Origin: a virus
Virus record (IMG/VR): IMGVR_UViG_3300027704_000017
Span: 1 to 64,000 of that record
DNA: 64,000 nt
Reading direction: 5' to 3' (one strand)
A program made the translations under genes and the position numbers. The notes below the pieces were generated by a model. It worked only from the letters and a program-made list of their open reading frames with translations. It searched no databases and was not told the DNA's origin. Each line of letters starts with the position of its first letter. Position 1 is the first letter of the stretch. Below are positions 19,547 to 28,435 of this stretch, piece by piece.

Positions 19547-19575
19547 TTGACATAATAGCCCAAGTTAGCTATAAT
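19547..19575 (+). promoter_or_regulatory. Sigma70-type promoter TTGACA-17-TATAAT
   Basis: The -35 (19547-19552) and -10 (19570-19575) boxes are perfect and 17 bases apart, between the tip gene and the small fibre genes. A 22-codon ORF (19531-19599) that overlaps the next ATG also covers this stretch, but it has no ribosome-binding site, so I favour the promoter. Confidence 0.78.
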
Positions 19576-19595
19576 TCTGTAATGGAGAATATACA

Positions 19596-19934
19596 ATGAG
19601 TGCAGCCCGATACAACCTAGTTATTGACCAAGGTTCCGACTTTGCGATTAGCTTTACAGTTAAAGAAGATGGATCAGTTAAAAACCTGACGGGATACTCT
19701 GCGCGTGCGCAAATGAGAACATCAAGGAATGCTACGTCTATTGCCGCTACCTTTACGTGCACTATTGCTACCCCCACTAATGGAACAGTTGTAATGTCAT
19801 TGGCAAATGGTGCTAGCTCAAGCTTAACAGCAGGAACCTATGTGTATGATTTAGAAGTATTTACTGCTAATAACGCAGCTGTAGTGAGACTTATACAAGG
19901 CTCGGTAGATCTTACTCAAGAGGTTACACGATAA
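19596..19934 (+). CDS. Small tail protein, BppU N-terminal-like Ig fold
   Basis: This encodes 112 residues with GGAG upstream. The sequence begins RYNLVIDQGSDFAISFTV, then LTGYSARAQMR, TLTAG-type turns and YVYDLEVF. This is the pattern of the small Ig-like domain at the N-terminus of baseplate upper proteins and of stand-alone phage fibre connectors. It is the first gene after a promoter and is coupled to the next by TAATG. It probably attaches fibres to the tip complex. Confidence 0.65.
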   Translation: MSAARYNLVIDQGSDFAISFTVKEDGSVKNLTGYSARAQMRTSRNATSIAATFTCTIATPTNGTVVMSLANGASSSLTAGTYVYDLEVFTANNAAVVRLIQGSVDLTQEVTR

Positions 19935-20299
19935 TGGCAATTACTATTACAGCAACACCCATACAGAACGGTATAGCAGTCTCAGGTACTACGACTACTA
20001 TTACCGCATCTGGGATAGCTCTAGGAAATACTGAAGCCTCAGCAATGGGTATTAGTAATATTACAGGACTTTCTGCAACAAACGTACAAACTGCAATCGA
20101 AGAACTAGCAGGTAATAATTTTAGGCAGGATACCACGCCTACAGGTTCACAAGTCTCCGAGGGAGATACATGGTATGACACGGATGATAATCAACTTAAA
20201 GTATATCGCGAAACAAGTAGCGGAGTTTTTCAGTGGGCACCTATAATGGTAGGTGGCGCTGGAGGAGATTCCGATACACTTGATGCAGGATCCTATTAG
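19934..20299 (+). CDS. Small fibre-associated structural protein
   Basis: This encodes 121 residues, Thr/Ser/Gly-rich. It has a short N-terminal beta segment, then a motif GLSATNVQTAIEELAG that is common in phage fibre proteins. Next comes a WYDTDDNQLKVY segment, also typical of fibre heads and attachment domains. It ends in a Gly/Asp-rich tail. It overlaps the previous stop. The fibre role is inferred from motifs and neighbours. Confidence 0.65.
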   Translation: MAITITATPIQNGIAVSGTTTTITASGIALGNTEASAMGISNITGLSATNVQTAIEELAGNNFRQDTTPTGSQVSEGDTWYDTDDNQLKVYRETSSGVFQWAPIMVGGAGGDSDTLDAGSY

Positions 20300-20314
20300 G
20301 ATTTGGAGTAAATA

Positions 20315-21298
20315 ATGGCTCAAACAATTAAAATTAAAAGAAGTACCGGAACGGGTAAACCCTCATCAGTAGATCAAGGCGAGTTATTCTTTGCCTATGG
20401 TACAGGCGGTACTTATGGTAAAAAACTATCTATAGGTAACGTAGCTGGAGGAACAAATACTCCTGAGATTATTGGTGGTTCTTACTACACTGCTATAATT
20501 GATGCTGCAACTAATTCTAATACTGCAAGCAAGCTCGTTCTGCGAGACGGCTCAGGTAACTTTAGTGCAGGAACAATTACTGCAAATTTGACAGGTAACG
20601 TTAGTGGAAGCGCTGGAACTGTTACAAGTATTTCTGCACATGATACTGATGATCTAAGTGAAGGATCTAGTAACGTATACTTTACAGATGCACGAGTATC
20701 GACTAGAGCAGATACGATACTAAACCACTCTAATCATGGTAATATTACTGTATCTAAGGTCGGAGCTGAATTACGCTTTTCAGCGGCTGCACAGTATGCC
20801 GATAGTGATGTACAATCATACTTATCTGGAGGCACAGGAGTAACTCTTAGTGGTTCTGGTGCGTTTAGTATTGGACAGGCTGTTGCAACCAATAGCAACG
20901 TTACTTTTGGTACCATTGGTTGTGGTAATATTACTACTTCAGGGTACATACGTGGACCTTCCACCATGACAATTGATCCTGCAACACACGGTGATGATAC
21001 AGGAACACTAGTCATTGCAGGTAACTTAACAGTTCAAGGCGCTACAACTACCGTAAACTCTAATACAGTCGCTATAGGCGATAGTATTATGACATTAAAC
21101 AGTGATGAGACGGGCACACCCTCTGCAAATGCAGGTCTTGAAGTAGAAAGAGGAAATGCAACAAATGTGTCTTTTCTTTGGAACGAAACAAATGATAACT
21201 GGACAGTAAGCGATGGAAGTGCTACTTCCGTTCTGTTGACCGCAGCTAACTTTGCAGCTACGTATGCAGGTACTATAGACGGCGGCACTTACTCATAA
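20315..21298 (+). CDS. Tail fibre protein
   Basis: This encodes 327 residues. The N-terminus MAQTIKIKRSTGTG, with GELFFAYG, is the fibre-attachment motif seen again in the 83-residue gene two positions on. The body contains the fibre motifs DLSEGSSNVYFTDARV and LTVQGATTTVNSNTV, characteristic of long trimeric beta fibres, and ends in a Gly/Thr/Ser tail. It is most likely a side or tip fibre subunit. Confidence 0.8.
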   Translation: MAQTIKIKRSTGTGKPSSVDQGELFFAYGTGGTYGKKLSIGNVAGGTNTPEIIGGSYYTAIIDAATNSNTASKLVLRDGSGNFSAGTITANLTGNVSGSAGTVTSISAHDTDDLSEGSSNVYFTDARVSTRADTILNHSNHGNITVSKVGAELRFSAAAQYADSDVQSYLSGGTGVTLSGSGAFSIGQAVATNSNVTFGTIGCGNITTSGYIRGPSTMTIDPATHGDDTGTLVIAGNLTVQGATTTVNSNTVAIGDSIMTLNSDETGTPSANAGLEVERGNATNVSFLWNETNDNWTVSDGSATSVLLTAANFAATYAGTIDGGTYS

Positions 21299-21310
21299 TA
21301 TTAATCTCTA

Positions 21311-21322
21311 GCGTATATACGC
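21311..21322. other. 12-bp perfect palindrome between fibre genes
   Basis: GCGTATATACGC lies in the short gap between two fibre genes. It could be a protein-binding site or a chance feature; nothing else in the gap decides it. Confidence 0.4.
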
Positions 21323-21340
21323 AGGTACTAGGAGAGCCAA

Positions 21341-21592
21341 ATGGCACAAACAATAAAATTAAAACGCTCGGCAGCGACGGGTAATGTTCCCACTGCCGCC
21401 CAAATTGACTTGGGAGAGCTTGCTATAAATACCACAGATGGTAGGGTATACATGAAAAAGGGTGATAATAGTATTCTCACCCTTAACCCCCATGCTTTAT
21501 CTGAAATTACAAATGATATGTGGGAAGTCACTAGTACAGTGCCTAGTTCCGGAGGGTCACACCCTGCAGGTTATGTCTGGTACATAGTATAA
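21341..21592 (+). CDS. Small fibre-attachment protein
   Basis: This encodes 83 residues with AGGAGAG upstream. The start MAQTIKLKRS is shared with the fibre protein upstream, followed by IDLGELAINTTDGRVYMKKG, the usual N-terminal domain of tropism-determinant and fibre proteins. It then ends without a fibre shaft. It is directly followed by the threonine-rich protein, so it may be the adaptor that links that protein to the tail. Confidence 0.7.
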   Translation: MAQTIKLKRSAATGNVPTAAQIDLGELAINTTDGRVYMKKGDNSILTLNPHALSEITNDMWEVTSTVPSSGGSHPAGYVWYIV

Positions 21593-21593
21593 C

Positions 21594-23264
21594 ATGACTA
21601 TTAAGGTGCACCACGGTGGGAATCTCGTAGAGCCCACGCAGATTATTGTAAAGGGTGCTTCTGGCACTCTTCGTGCAGTTAACTTCGTCTTAGCAAAAAC
21701 CGCAAACACCTTTCTTACTGCGTGGCAAGGGATCTACTCGACTAATCGAGGGACTACTACTGCCTTTAATACTTCAACCGCTTTTACTACTACGTTCAAT
21801 ACCAGTGCTACTACTAATGTAAACACTACTACTGCGTATGACACTACTTTTGATACCACCATAGCTACTAGCGTAAGCACTACGACTACTTTTGACACAG
21901 TATTTGATACAAGCCTTATCACCGCTAAAAGCACCTCTACCGCTTTCAATACCACCTTTGCTACTAGCTTAGCAACAACAGTTGGCACCTCTACCGTATA
22001 CCTTACTACCTTTGAGACTACTCGGGCAAGTAACACAGTTTACGAAACTACTAGAGGCACTAGTAAGTCTACTACGACTACTTTTGTAACGGCATTCGAC
22101 ACAAGTTTGGGTACTTCTCGTAGCACTACCTCTACTTTTGCAACTAATTTTGCTACTAGTACCTCTGTGACAACAGCTACAGTGTATAATACTACACGCG
22201 CTACCTCTACAAGTCGCACCACAACGTTTGATACAGCGTTTCAAACCTCTAATATTACTACAGTGGCTACGCTTACTTCAAGAGCTACAGGTACGAGTAA
22301 AGCTACTGCAACTGTATATAATACTACACTAGCTACGGCTACGAGTAGTATTACTGCAAGAGGGACAACTACTGTATATAATACTACTCTAAGTACTACT
22401 ACTGCGTATACTACTACTTTCAATACGGCTTCTGTATTCGTAACTCAGCGAGCAACCACTACTACTTATAATACATCTTATAATACTGCTATAGCTACGG
22501 GACGTAGTACAACTACAACTTTTACAACTGCTACTACTCGTGGTACTACTACTGCTTTCAATACTACGACTACCTTTAACACGTCGAAAGCTACAACTAC
22601 TACATATACCTCTTCATTTAACACCGGCAGAGCAACTAGTAAAGCTACGGCAACTTCGAGAAATACAGTATATACGTCTACTTTTGGAACCTCTCGGGGT
22701 ACTGCTACCAGTGTTGCAACTGCTACAGCCTATACTACTGCTACCACTTTTAACACGAGTAGGGCTACTACGAGTGTATTTAATACTGCCCGTAATACTG
22801 CTGAGAGTCGTAATACTACTACTAGTAGAAACACGGGTACAACGTTTGGAACTACTACAGCTTATGTAACTAATAGTGTATTTGGTACAAGTATAAGTAC
22901 TGCTGAGAGTCGTAATACTATCACTAGTAGAGGTACCTCTACAGCGTTTGGAACTACTACAGCTTATACTACCGGTACTACGTTTAATACAAGTATAAGT
23001 ACTGCTGAGAGTCGTAATACTACTACCAGTAGAGGCACCTCTACAGCGTTTGGAACTACTACAGCTTATACTACCGGTACTACGTTTAATACCAGCAGAA
23101 ACACATTGGAAACTCGTAACACCGCTCGTAACACGGCTGAGAGTCGTAACACTGCGACCAGCAGAAACACATTGGAAAGTCGTAACACCGCTCGTAACAC
23201 GGCTGAGAGTCGTAACACTGCGACCAGCAGAAACACATTGGAAAAACACATTGGAAAGTCGTAA
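21594..23264 (+). CDS. Threonine-rich repeat fibre protein, N-terminal part (frame broken at 23244)
   Basis: This encodes 556 residues as read. After a ~45-residue unique N-terminus (IKVHHGGNLVEPTQIIVKG) the protein is almost entirely degenerate short repeats dominated by Thr, in which [NGA]-T pairs recur at 4- and 6-residue spacing and aromatic residues recur in between (units such as FNTS, TTAYTT, AESRNT). The last ~60 residues before the break are exact 22-residue repeats. A 13-bp duplication at 23231-23256 shifts the frame, and the ORF ends a few codons later. Without it the gene would run on to 25974 as one protein of about 1455 residues. I know of no family for it. Confidence 0.8.
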   Translation: MTIKVHHGGNLVEPTQIIVKGASGTLRAVNFVLAKTANTFLTAWQGIYSTNRGTTTAFNTSTAFTTTFNTSATTNVNTTTAYDTTFDTTIATSVSTTTTFDTVFDTSLITAKSTSTAFNTTFATSLATTVGTSTVYLTTFETTRASNTVYETTRGTSKSTTTTFVTAFDTSLGTSRSTTSTFATNFATSTSVTTATVYNTTRATSTSRTTTFDTAFQTSNITTVATLTSRATGTSKATATVYNTTLATATSSITARGTTTVYNTTLSTTTAYTTTFNTASVFVTQRATTTTYNTSYNTAIATGRSTTTTFTTATTRGTTTAFNTTTTFNTSKATTTTYTSSFNTGRATSKATATSRNTVYTSTFGTSRGTATSVATATAYTTATTFNTSRATTSVFNTARNTAESRNTTTSRNTGTTFGTTTAYVTNSVFGTSISTAESRNTITSRGTSTAFGTTTAYTTGTTFNTSISTAESRNTTTSRGTSTAFGTTTAYTTGTTFNTSRNTLETRNTARNTAESRNTATSRNTLESRNTARNTAESRNTATSRNTLEKHIGKS

Positions 23265-23310
23265 CACCGCTCGTAACACGGCTGAGAGTCGTAACACTGC
23301 GACTAGCAGA
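23091..23310 (+). repeat. 66-bp tandem repeats in the fibre gene
   Basis: Near-identical 66-bp units (22 codons) start at 23091, 23157 and 23223. The next begins at 23302, displaced by the extra 13 bases. This is the most recently amplified part of the repeat array. Confidence 0.9.
23231..23256 (+). repeat. 13-bp exact tandem duplication causing a frameshift
   Basis: AAACACATTGGAA occurs twice in succession (23231-23243 and 23244-23256), while the neighbouring 66-bp units have it once. Thirteen bases shift the frame by one and split the fibre gene. Confidence 0.92.
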
Positions 23311-25974
23311 AACACTACTACTAGCTATAATACAGCGAAAAATACAACTACTAGCTATAACACCGCTCGTAACACCGCGGAGAGTCGTACCACTGCGACC
23401 AGTAAAAACACTACTACTAGCTATAATACAGCGAAAAATACAACTACTAGCTATAACACCGCTCGTAACACCGCTGAGACCCGTAGCACTAGTACAGTTA
23501 AAGGTACACTCACTTCGTTTAATACAGCGAAAAATACAACTACTAGCTATAATACAGCGAGAAATACAAGTACTAGCTATAATACAGGTCGTGGCACATA
23601 TAGAGGTACGTCTAGAACAACTACGGCCTCATACAGCGCAGACCAATATAGCAGGTCCTCGCCGGTGACGTCATCATCATACTTCTGGAGACATAACGGA
23701 CTCATTCCCAACCAGGCGTATCTTATATGGGCGGGGGTTGATAAGTCTCCTACTGCAATTCCTTACACGGCTACTAGTTTTGCGAATGCCGATGGGTACA
23801 CGTACTATAAAAGGGCTTTAGTCGAAAATGTCGCTGGTAGTTTTAAAGGTACCGGATTCACGGAGAATTATTATAGAATAAGAAGAAGACTTACTAATGC
23901 CTCTTATACTACAAGCTTTGTAACAAGCTATCTTACTACTTTTGGTACGAGTAAAAACACTTCAACTACTTTTGGTACGAGTAAGAATACTTCAACTACT
24001 TTTGGTACAAGCAGAAATACTACTACGTCCAAGAATACAACTACAGCCTATACTACTGCAACTACTTTTGGTACGAGTAAGAATACTGCAACTACTTTTG
24101 GTACGAGTAAGAGTACTTCAACTACTTTTGGTACAACTACAGCCTATACTACTGGAACTACTTTTGGTACGAGTAAGGCTACTTCAACTACTTTTGGTAC
24201 AAGTAAGGCTACTTCAACTGTTTTTGGTACCTCTACTGCGTATACTACTGCTACTACTTTTGGTACTACTTATACTACTAACACTGTATTTGGTACTGCT
24301 ACTGCGTATACTACTGCTACTACTTTTGGTACTACTTATACTACCAACACTGTATTTGGTACTGCTACTGCGTATACTACTGCTACTACTTTTGGTACTA
24401 CTTATACTACGGGCACTACTTTTAATACTAGTCGTAACACTGCTGAGTCTCGTACTACTGGAACGAGTAGAAACACTAGTACGGCCTTTGCTACTTCTAC
24501 AGCGTATGTAACTAATAGTGTGTTTAATACTAGTCGTAATACTGCTGAGTCTCGTACCACTGGAACGAGCAGAGGTACTACTACGGCCTTTGCTACTTCT
24601 ACAGCATATGTAACTACGAGTGTATTTAATACTGCCCGTAATACTGCTGAGTCTCGTACTACTGGAACGAGTAGAGGTACTACTACGGCCTTTGCTACTT
24701 CTACAGCGTATGTAACTAATAGTGCGTTTAATACAAGTATAAGTACTGCTGAGTCTCGCACGACTTCTACTAGTAGGAACACGGGTACTGCTTTTGCAAC
24801 TTCTACAGCGTACACTACGGCTACTACCTATAATACTAGTCTCGCAACTACTACTACCTATAATACTGCTCTCAATACGGCAGAAAGTAGAAATACTAGT
24901 AGTGTATTTGGTACCTCTACCGCTTTTAACACAGGTATAGTTACAACTAGAGGCACTACTTTTAATACCACTACAGCCTATACTACTACCTTTGGAACAA
25001 GTATTATTACAGACCGTGCTACTACTACAGTCTATGCTACTACACTAGGAACACTAACTTCTAGAAGCACTGTCAGCACCTTTGGTACAAATACTACTCG
25101 TAGCAGTACAACTACATTTACTACTACCTTTGTTACTGCTAATGCTACAACAAGAGCTACAACTTCCGTATTTAACACTAGTATTGCAGTTTCTACAAAC
25201 AGAGGCACAAGCAAAGCTACGACTACTACGTTTAATACGTCTAGAGCTAGTACTACTACGTATACTACTACTTTTAATACTACTACTACGTTTAATACTA
25301 GTAAGAATACTACTACGTTGTTTAATACAACTACTGCGTTTAATACTACGACTACATATACTACTGCGTTTGATACTGCATTAGGTACAGCTAGAACTAC
25401 TACTTTTAATACGACTACTACGTTTAATACAACGCATAATACTACGACTACGTTTAACACAACTACTGTGTTTAATACTACTATTGCTACTACTACAGCT
25501 TTTACCACTACTTTTGGTACTTCCGTAGCCACTACGCTTGCGACAACTACCTCGTATAATACAGTATTCAATACTAGTTTAGCAACTACTACTACTTTTA
25601 ATACATCTTTGAGTACCTCAAAGAGCACTACTAGTGCTTATGACACAACTTTCGATACTAGTGGAGGAACTACAAGAGCTACTACCACTACATATACAAC
25701 GTTGTTTGGAACTTACGCAGCCACAACACTTGCTACAACCACTGCGTTTACTACGGCCTTTGCAACAAGCTTAGGCACAACTAAGACTACGGTCACTCCG
25801 GGCGCTGTAACAGTATATGAGACTTTAGCTACCACTACTCTTGCTACAGCTACATCTGTTTCTACTAATACTGTAATTTATGAAAGAGTTACAGGTACGG
25901 GAGCTACTACCGAAGTTTTATCAGGGTCAGATTATAACACATCATATTGGGATGGATCACAATGGACAGAATAG
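23251..25974 (+). CDS. Threonine-rich repeat fibre protein, C-terminal part
   Basis: This continues the previous gene in the +1 frame. TTG 23251 is the first possible start after the duplication, but no ribosome-binding site precedes it. The frame is also open to an ATG at 23050 that reads a shadow frame. A non-repetitive island (about 23620-23900, with WRHNGLIPNQAYLIWAGVD) interrupts the Thr-rich repeats, which then resume for over 600 residues. The C-terminus is unique (GSDYNTSYWDGSQWTE) and may be a tip or trimerisation segment. The repeats probably form an extended, regular shaft. Confidence 0.75.
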   Translation: MESRNTARNTAESRNTATSRNTTTSYNTAKNTTTSYNTARNTAESRTTATSKNTTTSYNTAKNTTTSYNTARNTAETRSTSTVKGTLTSFNTAKNTTTSYNTARNTSTSYNTGRGTYRGTSRTTTASYSADQYSRSSPVTSSSYFWRHNGLIPNQAYLIWAGVDKSPTAIPYTATSFANADGYTYYKRALVENVAGSFKGTGFTENYYRIRRRLTNASYTTSFVTSYLTTFGTSKNTSTTFGTSKNTSTTFGTSRNTTTSKNTTTAYTTATTFGTSKNTATTFGTSKSTSTTFGTTTAYTTGTTFGTSKATSTTFGTSKATSTVFGTSTAYTTATTFGTTYTTNTVFGTATAYTTATTFGTTYTTNTVFGTATAYTTATTFGTTYTTGTTFNTSRNTAESRTTGTSRNTSTAFATSTAYVTNSVFNTSRNTAESRTTGTSRGTTTAFATSTAYVTTSVFNTARNTAESRTTGTSRGTTTAFATSTAYVTNSAFNTSISTAESRTTSTSRNTGTAFATSTAYTTATTYNTSLATTTTYNTALNTAESRNTSSVFGTSTAFNTGIVTTRGTTFNTTTAYTTTFGTSIITDRATTTVYATTLGTLTSRSTVSTFGTNTTRSSTTTFTTTFVTANATTRATTSVFNTSIAVSTNRGTSKATTTTFNTSRASTTTYTTTFNTTTTFNTSKNTTTLFNTTTAFNTTTTYTTAFDTALGTARTTTFNTTTTFNTTHNTTTTFNTTTVFNTTIATTTAFTTTFGTSVATTLATTTSYNTVFNTSLATTTTFNTSLSTSKSTTSAYDTTFDTSGGTTRATTTTYTTLFGTYAATTLATTTAFTTAFATSLGTTKTTVTPGAVTVYETLATTTLATATSVSTNTVIYERVTGTGATTEVLSGSDYNTSYWDGSQWTE

Positions 25975-26117
25975 AAAAAGAACTAAAAGGTATGTCTCAT
26001 AGACTAGAGACTACTATTGAAATAATCATGGAGCACTTTAGAGAGACAGAAGAGCGTATAGAAGAACTTGAAGACATCATACAGGAGCTAAGAGATGGCC
26101 TTGCAAAAACTGGCTGA
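25962..26117 (+). CDS. Small coiled-coil protein
   Basis: This encodes 51 residues, starting inside the end of the fibre gene and overlapping the next start by 23 bases. It is highly charged, with heptad-like spacing (RIEELEDIIQELRD), so it is probably a coiled coil. It could be a trimerisation factor or chaperone for the fibre, or resemble the small coiled-coil lysis accessory proteins; the sequence does not decide. Confidence 0.65.
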   Translation: MDRIEKELKGMSHRLETTIEIIMEHFRETEERIEELEDIIQELRDGLAKTG

Positions 26118-26970
26118 AAATGATGTACTTGGAAATAGTGCTGCACACTTCTTTAAATCGGGGAACATAGTAAGGGGCTCAGAGATTGATGGTCTTGCAG
26201 AACTGAAGGACCTTCTCCCTACTAAAGGCCCTAATGGAACTAATGTAGAGTATGATATATGGTATGATATGGCAGACCAAGAGAGAATTCATGGTTATAT
26301 GTATACAGATGCAATGGCTAAGTTCTTATATATTAGAGCTGCAGGAGCGTATTGGACACATAAGATTATGCAACAAGCCTCTAAAGAGCCTATCACAGAA
26401 GAAGGAGAAAGAATTTTTCAAGACCTTGCAGAGAATAGTGTAGACAAGTACAAACTTCGTAAAGCTAGATCCCAGCATGATTTTGTTATTTTTCTTCCTG
26501 GTACTAATATAATCAAAGAAGCTTTAGACTGGGATAAGATGGAGAACGCTATAAAACAAGGGGCTAAGTTAAAGTGCCACCCAATTACAGCTCCTGGTCT
26601 AGTTGCCAACCTTAAACACAGGTACGGGGAAGAGAACATACTAGATAAGAAGCTCTCCGGTCACGAACTGATGGCTGGAGCAAGTATTGTAGGATGTTGC
26701 GAGAATTCAGAGATGGGTATTGTATCCCTAGCTCAGGGCAAAAAGACTTACTTGTTTGGCCACGGACATAAACATTTAACATATAGTGCTCTATACAATA
26801 CTATATGGAAAGGGGGCAAGGCTGATGTAAATAAGCTAAAATCTATACTCTCTGCCAAGTATTCGGGAATGATACCAGTAATATCAGAAAGCCCTCAAGA
26901 GTATATTAACTCATACTTTAACCACTACAAGGAGATGCCTCATGTCAAACCTAGAAATAATAATCCTTGA
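26095..26970 (+). CDS. Putative glycosyltransferase-like protein (GT-B pattern, uncertain)
   Basis: This encodes 291 residues with AGGAG upstream. The C-terminal half has the pattern of capsule-type GT-B transferases: a strand ending VIFLPGT, then LKCHP, a helix, YGEENIL, an ASIVGCCENSEMG segment like the usual 'S-S-E-A' region, and KKTYLFG. The N-terminal half is not recognised. It overlaps the next gene by 29 bases. A role in sugar decoration of virion or host surface is an inference, and other functions are possible. Confidence 0.55.
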   Translation: MALQKLAENDVLGNSAAHFFKSGNIVRGSEIDGLAELKDLLPTKGPNGTNVEYDIWYDMADQERIHGYMYTDAMAKFLYIRAAGAYWTHKIMQQASKEPITEEGERIFQDLAENSVDKYKLRKARSQHDFVIFLPGTNIIKEALDWDKMENAIKQGAKLKCHPITAPGLVANLKHRYGEENILDKKLSGHELMAGASIVGCCENSEMGIVSLAQGKKTYLFGHGHKHLTYSALYNTIWKGGKADVNKLKSILSAKYSGMIPVISESPQEYINSYFNHYKEMPHVKPRNNNP

Positions 26971-27658
26971 GTGTAATGACTTAACGGCTTTAACAGTAAA
27001 TTCAATAAAGAAAAATATGCCCAGAGCTAAGTATAAAGTTGTACCAGCGAAAGGAAAGAGTAAGATAGGTACTGCTTTATCTCACGCAAAGGGCATAACC
27101 TTAGTAGTTACGAGCGGCTTAGTTCTTAATATTAAACATGGAGACTTGCCTCCTGAAAGTAAACTAGAGCAATATGCCTTGTCTGTTAGTAGAGAGGGGG
27201 TTTATGTAGACCATCCTAAGCACTCCACTTCTTACAACTTAGTAAATAGCAATATAACTAAGGGCTTTATTGACCTCTGTATCTTCATAATCAATCCTGC
27301 TAAGTGGTTTGAGATACCTACTAAAGACTCAGGAGTTGTAGGAGATAAAAAGACTTTATTTATGCCTAGATATATTAATCACAAGTCAGATCCTATACTG
27401 AAGGACTGTATAGGGGCTTACGAGGCATTTAAATACGGTATGGCAGGAGAGACTGCTGCAGTGTATAATTACTTACCTAATTTAATCTCTGGTAAAGCAA
27501 CACCGATAGAGACATTTGCATATTGTTTTGATAAGCTGGAAGAGTATTCGGAAGGATTACCGGAATATAAAAGAAAACAAGTACTTAATCTTGCACAAAA
27601 AACTAAAACAAGAGTAGGTAAGCTAAGGCCTCAGCTATTGGCCACTAAAGGAGAATAA
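26942..27658 (+). CDS. Hypothetical protein paired with the GT-B-like gene
   Basis: This encodes 238 residues. The first 65 residues alternate strand and helix (EIIILECND, ITLVVTSGLVLNI) like the nucleotide-binding half of a GT-A transferase, but no clear DxD is seen. The rest is unrecognised, with a basic helical C-terminus. The overlap with its neighbour suggests the two products act together. Confidence 0.6.
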   Translation: MSNLEIIILECNDLTALTVNSIKKNMPRAKYKVVPAKGKSKIGTALSHAKGITLVVTSGLVLNIKHGDLPPESKLEQYALSVSREGVYVDHPKHSTSYNLVNSNITKGFIDLCIFIINPAKWFEIPTKDSGVVGDKKTLFMPRYINHKSDPILKDCIGAYEAFKYGMAGETAAVYNYLPNLISGKATPIETFAYCFDKLEEYSEGLPEYKRKQVLNLAQKTKTRVGKLRPQLLATKGE

Positions 27659-27659
27659 A

Positions 27660-27740
27660 ATGGAACCAGATGAATTAACATATGAGGGAGACGAGGCTAC
27701 AGGAGTACCCCCTACCACGTTACCCACGGTAGAGCTATAA
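27660..27740 (+). CDS. 26-residue acidic peptide
   Basis: A short ORF with an excellent ribosome-binding site (AAAGGAG) one base after the previous stop; its own stop overlaps the next ATG (TAATG). The peptide is acidic and Pro/Thr-rich. The tight coupling on both sides supports expression, perhaps mainly to couple translation. No function is recognised. Confidence 0.55.
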   Translation: MEPDELTYEGDEATGVPPTTLPTVEL

Positions 27741-28426
27741 TGACTATTTCAACTACTTTTAGATTCGATACTCCAGATACCGAGGGAGACTTGGTTGTTG
27801 GAAAATCTAATAATGTCGTGTCGGGAAGGTACATTAAAAGAGATACGCTTACTGACGCTATACACCATAATAACACTATAGTGTACCACCCAGACTATTC
27901 TTTTCTTATGGAGCTGAGGAGTCTGAATTCGGCTATATCAGGCTCTTGGGAGATTGAGTGGGAGTGGGAACCAGGTCAGTATACGGAAGCACAGATAGAT
28001 ACGTTTATCAGTGTCTCACATAATGATAACTATACAACACTAAAAGATTTTGCCAACCATAAAGTTACTAAAACTCTTGCTAATGCGGATGTTGCTTTAA
28101 CTTCCTGGGGTACTGCGTTACGGCAGACCTATGGTCTAGACTCAGCAAGCTGCACTTTTAGAGCAACTTCGGAAGGTGTCTTCACTTGTCTAAGTATATA
28201 CAATAATAACTATAGTTTATATACTGTAGAGTCTGTAACAATAGAGGCAGGGGCATCACTAACCATTGATAAGCAAGGCACTACGTGTCACTTATACACT
28301 ATGGGAGAGTTACATAGTGGGGATACTGCGTTACCCGGCTTTCGTATATACAACTTAACTTCTAGCAGCACAACTTTAACTAACAATAACAGTACTCGGG
28401 TTAGGATAACTCGGGTGTATAAATAG
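27740..28426 (+). CDS. Putative virion structural protein
   Basis: This encodes 228 residues, Thr/Ser/Asn-rich and beta-predicted (WEIEWEWEPGQY, VESVTIEAGASLTI, an RVRITRVYK end). The composition and closing motif fit fibre heads or receptor-binding/decorating proteins. It follows the acidic peptide with coupled translation. No enzyme motif is visible. Confidence 0.6.
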   Translation: MTISTTFRFDTPDTEGDLVVGKSNNVVSGRYIKRDTLTDAIHHNNTIVYHPDYSFLMELRSLNSAISGSWEIEWEWEPGQYTEAQIDTFISVSHNDNYTTLKDFANHKVTKTLANADVALTSWGTALRQTYGLDSASCTFRATSEGVFTCLSIYNNNYSLYTVESVTIEAGASLTIDKQGTTCHLYTMGELHSGDTALPGFRIYNLTSSSTTLTNNNSTRVRITRVYK

Positions 28427-28435
28427 GGGAATACT

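Noticed and set aside
19531-19599. 22-codon ORF overlapping the next start
   Set aside because: No ribosome-binding site, and the same bases form a perfect promoter; kept only as a note.
23091-23310. Regular 66-bp repeats that could suggest a CRISPR-like array
   Set aside because: The repeats are coding, continuous and in frame with no unique spacers between them.
22614-23315. 233-codon minus-strand ORF and other long Val/Leu- or Ser/Cys-rich minus-strand ORFs at 21734-22423
   Set aside because: They are shadows of the threonine-rich repeats: ACT/ACN-rich plus-strand codons read in reverse have few stops. No start signals or natural composition.
23942-24511. 189-codon Leu-rich plus-strand ORF inside the fibre gene
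   Set aside because: Pure repeat shadow in another frame, with implausible Leu/Val-only composition.
25032-25628. 198-codon and 137-codon (24402-24815) Val-rich minus-strand ORFs
   Set aside because: Same cause: repeat periodicity of the fibre gene gives open but low-complexity reverse frames.
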